Shown here piece after piece: positions 4,665-7,051 of a stretch of DNA of 7,051 bases (its first letter is position 1; every line of letters starts with the position of its first letter). The DNA is from an uncultured Sphingomonadaceae bacterium (GTDB lineage: Bacteria; Pseudomonadota; Alphaproteobacteria; Sphingomonadales; Sphingomonadaceae). The stretch spans positions 1 through 7,051 of the forward strand of contig CALKXX010000185.1 in the NCBI GenBank assembly GCA_938003725.1. The letters are read 5' to 3'. The notes under the pieces were generated by a model, which worked only from the letters and a program-made list of their open reading frames with translations, ran no database searches and was not told the origin of the DNA. Both the position numbers and the translations under genes were made by a program.

Positions 4665-5773
4665 ATTGGGCAGGATTTACCGGACTGGCAGCTGCGCTAT
4701 TGGTCGTGAGTGGGTGCAACGCCGCATCAGAAACTAATGATTCAGTCAATGAGAGAGTAATGACATTAAGCGGCCAAAGACCGATCGTTATCGCGCACCG
4801 CGGGGCGAGCGGGGAACGACCGGAACATACGCTGGCTGCCTATCAACTGGCTATAGAGCAAGGTGCCAGCTTCATTGAACCCGATCTGGTTTTGACCAAA
4901 GATGGCGTGCTGGTTGTGCGGCACGAGAATGAGATTAGTGAAACGACCAATGTGTCCGGCAAAACCGAATTTGAAGGACGCCGAACGACCAAGACGATTG
5001 ACGGAAAAAAAGTCACCGGCTGGTTCACCGAGGATTTTACACTTGCCGAGTTAAAATCACTGCGCGCCAAAGAACGATTATCTGATCTGCGCCCTGATAA
5101 TGTCAAATATAATGGCCAGTTTGAAATTCCGACATTTGAAGAAGTGTTGCAACTGCTTCAAACGCACGCGGAGGAAACCGGCATACGGGTGGGCGTCTAT
5201 CCGGAAACGAAGCACCCATTCTACTTCGCTGGCATTGGTTTGCCGCACGAGGCGCCGATGCTCGCGTTGCTTGGTCAATATGGATTTGACGGACCGGATG
5301 ACCCTGTTTTCATTCAATCCTTTGAGGTGGGAAACCTTAAGCTACTGAAAAAGAAAACGGAGATACGCCTAGTGCAATTGATTGCGGAAGAAGGTGGCCC
5401 TGCCGATCTGAAAGATCAAACCTACGCAAATATGCTGACCCCCGCCGGACTGAGCCGGATAGCGAAATATGCCGATGGCATCGGCCCGCAAAAAACTCTG
5501 GTTCTTCCGACCGATGGGCTGGGCATGATGGATGGTCCGACCGGACTGGTTGCGGCGGCACATGACGCCGGTTTGTTGGTGCACCCATGGACGTTCCGGC
5601 GGGAAAATTACTTCCTGCCCACAAATTTCAAGAGCGGGGTTGATCCGTCGAGAAATGGTGACCTGGCAGCGGAAATTGAAGCCTATCGAAGAGCGGGTGT
5701 GGATGGTTTTTTTAGCGACAATCCAGCACAGGTCGTCAATGCATTGGGCGATGATAATGGCGAGTTGCCGTAA
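4661..5773 (+). CDS. glpQ: Lipoprotein glycerophosphodiester phosphodiesterase (GlpQ-like)
   Basis: 370 residues from the ATG at 4661, which overlaps the DUF427 stop (ATGA) and has GGAG eight bases upstream. Residues 1-19 are a lipoprotein signal peptide: a hydrophobic run, then VVSGC with Cys19 as the lipidated residue, so the enzyme is anchored in the cell envelope. The catalytic pattern is complete: His46-Arg47 in IAHRGASG, Glu73 and Asp75 in IEPD, His88 in VVRHE, and Glu182 and Lys184 in YPETKHP; FFSDNP near the C-terminus is also typical. It hydrolyses glycerophosphodiesters, released from phospholipids, to glycerol 3-phosphate and an alcohol, normally with Ca2+. Length and the GLPHEAPMLALLGQYGF region fit the periplasmic GlpQ branch. 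The preceding three genes give no obvious phospholipid link. Its last 38 bases overlap the convergent MFS gene. Confidence 0.92.
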   Translation: MNWAGFTGLAAALLVVSGCNAASETNDSVNERVMTLSGQRPIVIAHRGASGERPEHTLAAYQLAIEQGASFIEPDLVLTKDGVLVVRHENEISETTNVSGKTEFEGRRTTKTIDGKKVTGWFTEDFTLAELKSLRAKERLSDLRPDNVKYNGQFEIPTFEEVLQLLQTHAEETGIRVGVYPETKHPFYFAGIGLPHEAPMLALLGQYGFDGPDDPVFIQSFEVGNLKLLKKKTEIRLVQLIAEEGGPADLKDQTYANMLTPAGLSRIAKYADGIGPQKTLVLPTDGLGMMDGPTGLVAAAHDAGLLVHPWTFRRENYFLPTNFKSGVDPSRNGDLAAEIEAYRRAGVDGFFSDNPAQVVNALGDDNGELP

Positions 5774-7004
5774 ATATATAGATCGCAATTGATATGACCA
5801 TCAACCCCGCCCCAAGCAGAAAGGGCGCACCGGGGAAGTATAGTCCCTGATCATCGGCAAATGCCGCAAAGACCATGGTCATGACCACCGGCCCGAAAAT
5901 CGACGTCAGGCTGACCATGCTCGCTATAGCGCCCTGTAACTCACCTTGCGCATCTTCATCGATCCGAACGCTCATCATTTGCTGCATGGCCGGAAAGGCA
6001 AATCCGCTCGCAGCGCCGATAAAGATGCCGACATAGACAAACCAGGCTGCGGGTGCGAACGCAAAACATAGATAGGCCGGGATACCGAATATCAGGCTGT
6101 ACATTGCGGTTCGTTTTTCACCAATGCGCGCAATGACCGGCCCGGTCAGCACACCCTGTACCACCGCCAGCAATATGCCGTAAAGGGCGACGCTAAGCCC
6201 GATTTGAAATATGCTCCAGTCAAACCGTTCGATCAGCCAATAAGCCCAGACAGCGATTTGCGCCTGCGCCGCCAATTGCAGCACGAAAATTGTCGTCAAA
6301 AATCCCAGCACTAATGGTGTTTTCGACATTTGTAAGATGCTGCCCATGGGATTGGCGCGCCGGATAGAAAATTGCCGCCGTTTTGCCGTTGGCAGCGTTT
6401 CTTTTAGAATCAATATTCCTATGGCGGCACCAAGCAAAGCCAAAATAGAGGCGAGAATGAAGGGCAGGCGGTCTCCATACTCACCTAACAAGCCGCCAAT
6501 ACCGGGTCCAATTACAAATCCGGCTGCGCCTGCGCCACCCAATATCCCGAAAAACTTGCCCCGTTCTTCGGGTTTCGCGACGTCCGCAACGCAGCTATTC
6601 GCTGCCGCCCAACTGGCCCCCATAATGCCGGATATGATTCGCCCGACGAAAAGCCACGTCAAACTGGGTGCCCATGCCATGATCGCGTAGTCGAGACCCA
6701 GAAGAAACAATGTGACGAGCAATACCGGCCGCCGGCCAAAATGATCGCTTAATCCGCCAATAATCGGCGCAAACAGAAACTGCATGGTGGCATAGGCGAA
6801 CAATAGCCATCCGCCAATTTCTGCAGCACGGTCAATTGATGCGCCGGACAGCCCGCCGACCAGCGAGGGCATCACAGGCAATATCAATCCGATGCCCATC
6901 ATGTCGATAAACACGATGAACGCGACGAATAGCAATATAGACTGTTTGCCCCCGGAATCGGGACGCTCAGCCTCAGCACCGGTTTCTGAACCAGTTTCAG
7001 GCAT
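5736..7004 (-). CDS. TetA-like MFS efflux transporter (TCR/Tet family)
   Basis: 422 residues from the ATG read from 7004, with GGA eight bases upstream on the minus strand. A TTG four codons earlier has no ribosome site. After a polar, acidic N-terminus (1-20), hydrophobic segments are consistent with 12 membrane spans. TM1 has IDMMGIGLILPVMP (33-46), very like TetA. Motif A is GGLSDHFGRRP at 83-93. GRIISGIMGAS (121-131) resembles motif B with Arg122, and GFVIGPGIGG (162-171) is motif C, typical of drug-proton antiporters. It probably exports a small molecule in exchange for protons; many chromosomal members in alphaproteobacteria are not proven tetracycline pumps. No TetR-type regulator is adjacent within the window, and the promoter region is only partly visible (7005-7051). 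It converges on and overlaps glpQ by 38 bp. Confidence 0.9.
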   Translation of the reverse strand: MPETGSETGAEAERPDSGGKQSILLFVAFIVFIDMMGIGLILPVMPSLVGGLSGASIDRAAEIGGWLLFAYATMQFLFAPIIGGLSDHFGRRPVLLVTLFLLGLDYAIMAWAPSLTWLFVGRIISGIMGASWAAANSCVADVAKPEERGKFFGILGGAGAAGFVIGPGIGGLLGEYGDRLPFILASILALLGAAIGILILKETLPTAKRRQFSIRRANPMGSILQMSKTPLVLGFLTTIFVLQLAAQAQIAVWAYWLIERFDWSIFQIGLSVALYGILLAVVQGVLTGPVIARIGEKRTAMYSLIFGIPAYLCFAFAPAAWFVYVGIFIGAASGFAFPAMQQMMSVRIDEDAQGELQGAIASMVSLTSIFGPVVMTMVFAAFADDQGLYFPGAPFLLGAGLMVISIAIYIFTATRHYHRPMH

Positions 7005-7051
7005 GGCAAAATCCAATAGAACGGAAAAATATGTCGGTGAGTCGTGAGAAA
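7005..7051 (-). promoter_or_regulatory. Partial upstream region of the MFS gene
   Basis: No gene is seen in these 47 bases. Read on the minus strand they include CATATTTTT (a weak -10-like stretch) and GGATTTTGCC just before the ATG. The -35 side would lie near or beyond the window edge, so no promoter can be called with confidence. Confidence 0.2.

Noticed and set aside
5337..5788. Minus-strand open frames inside glpQ (5337-5624, 5369-5788)
   Set aside because: Shadow frames of a well-supported phosphodiesterase; products lack recognisable domains.
6337..6690. Plus-strand 117-residue open frame inside the MFS gene
   Set aside because: Proline- and alanine-rich shadow of transmembrane codons; no ribosome site or family match.

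Overview
The window looks like chromosomal DNA from an alphaproteobacterium, most likely a sphingomonad (Sphingopyxis / Sphingorhabdus type). This rests on protein family resemblance judged by eye: a YffB-type ArsC-fold protein, a DUF457 hydrolase beginning MPTIM-SHA, a DUF427 protein and a TetA-like MFS pump. It also rests on an intergenic repeat of a kind I recall from sphingomonads. No database search was possible.

Layout, left to right. (1) Positions 2-265 hold the 3' end of an AT-rich gene for a zinc-ribbon protein, cut by the window edge. (2) Positions 288-400 hold a REP/BIME-like inverted repeat with internal hairpins. (3) Positions 419-1365, minus strand, hold a two-gene toxin-antitoxin operon: a ribbon-helix-helix ParD-like antitoxin followed, with a one-base TAATG overlap, by a zeta/PezT-like P-loop kinase toxin. 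Its promoter (TTGACA, 17 bp spacer, CATTTT) is covered by two operator-like dyads. (4) Positions 1530-3246, plus strand, hold a zinc-free MDR-family NAD(P)H-dependent oxidoreductase and, 13 bp later, an endonuclease III-like DNA glycosylase with an intact Fe-S motif. (5) Positions 3247-3487 are non-coding, with a weak terminator-like hairpin and a structured candidate leader. (6) Positions 3488-5773, plus strand, hold four tightly packed genes: yffB, a DUF457 membrane hydrolase, a DUF427 protein and a lipoprotein glycerophosphodiester phosphodiesterase. They are joined by TAGTG, a 31 bp overlap and ATGA. (7) Positions 5736-7004, minus strand, hold a TetA-like MFS efflux pump whose 3' end overlaps the phosphodiesterase gene by 38 bp.

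Most of the window is ordinary housekeeping and accessory metabolism. The most unusual part is the toxin-antitoxin pair: its toxin belongs to the zeta/PezT group, but its antitoxin is a ParD-like ribbon-helix-helix protein instead of epsilon or PezA. That cassette, the repeat beside it and the AT-rich gene to its left make the left 1.4 kb look like an accessory patch next to conserved chromosome. I saw no CRISPR array, insertion sequence, tRNA or rRNA.
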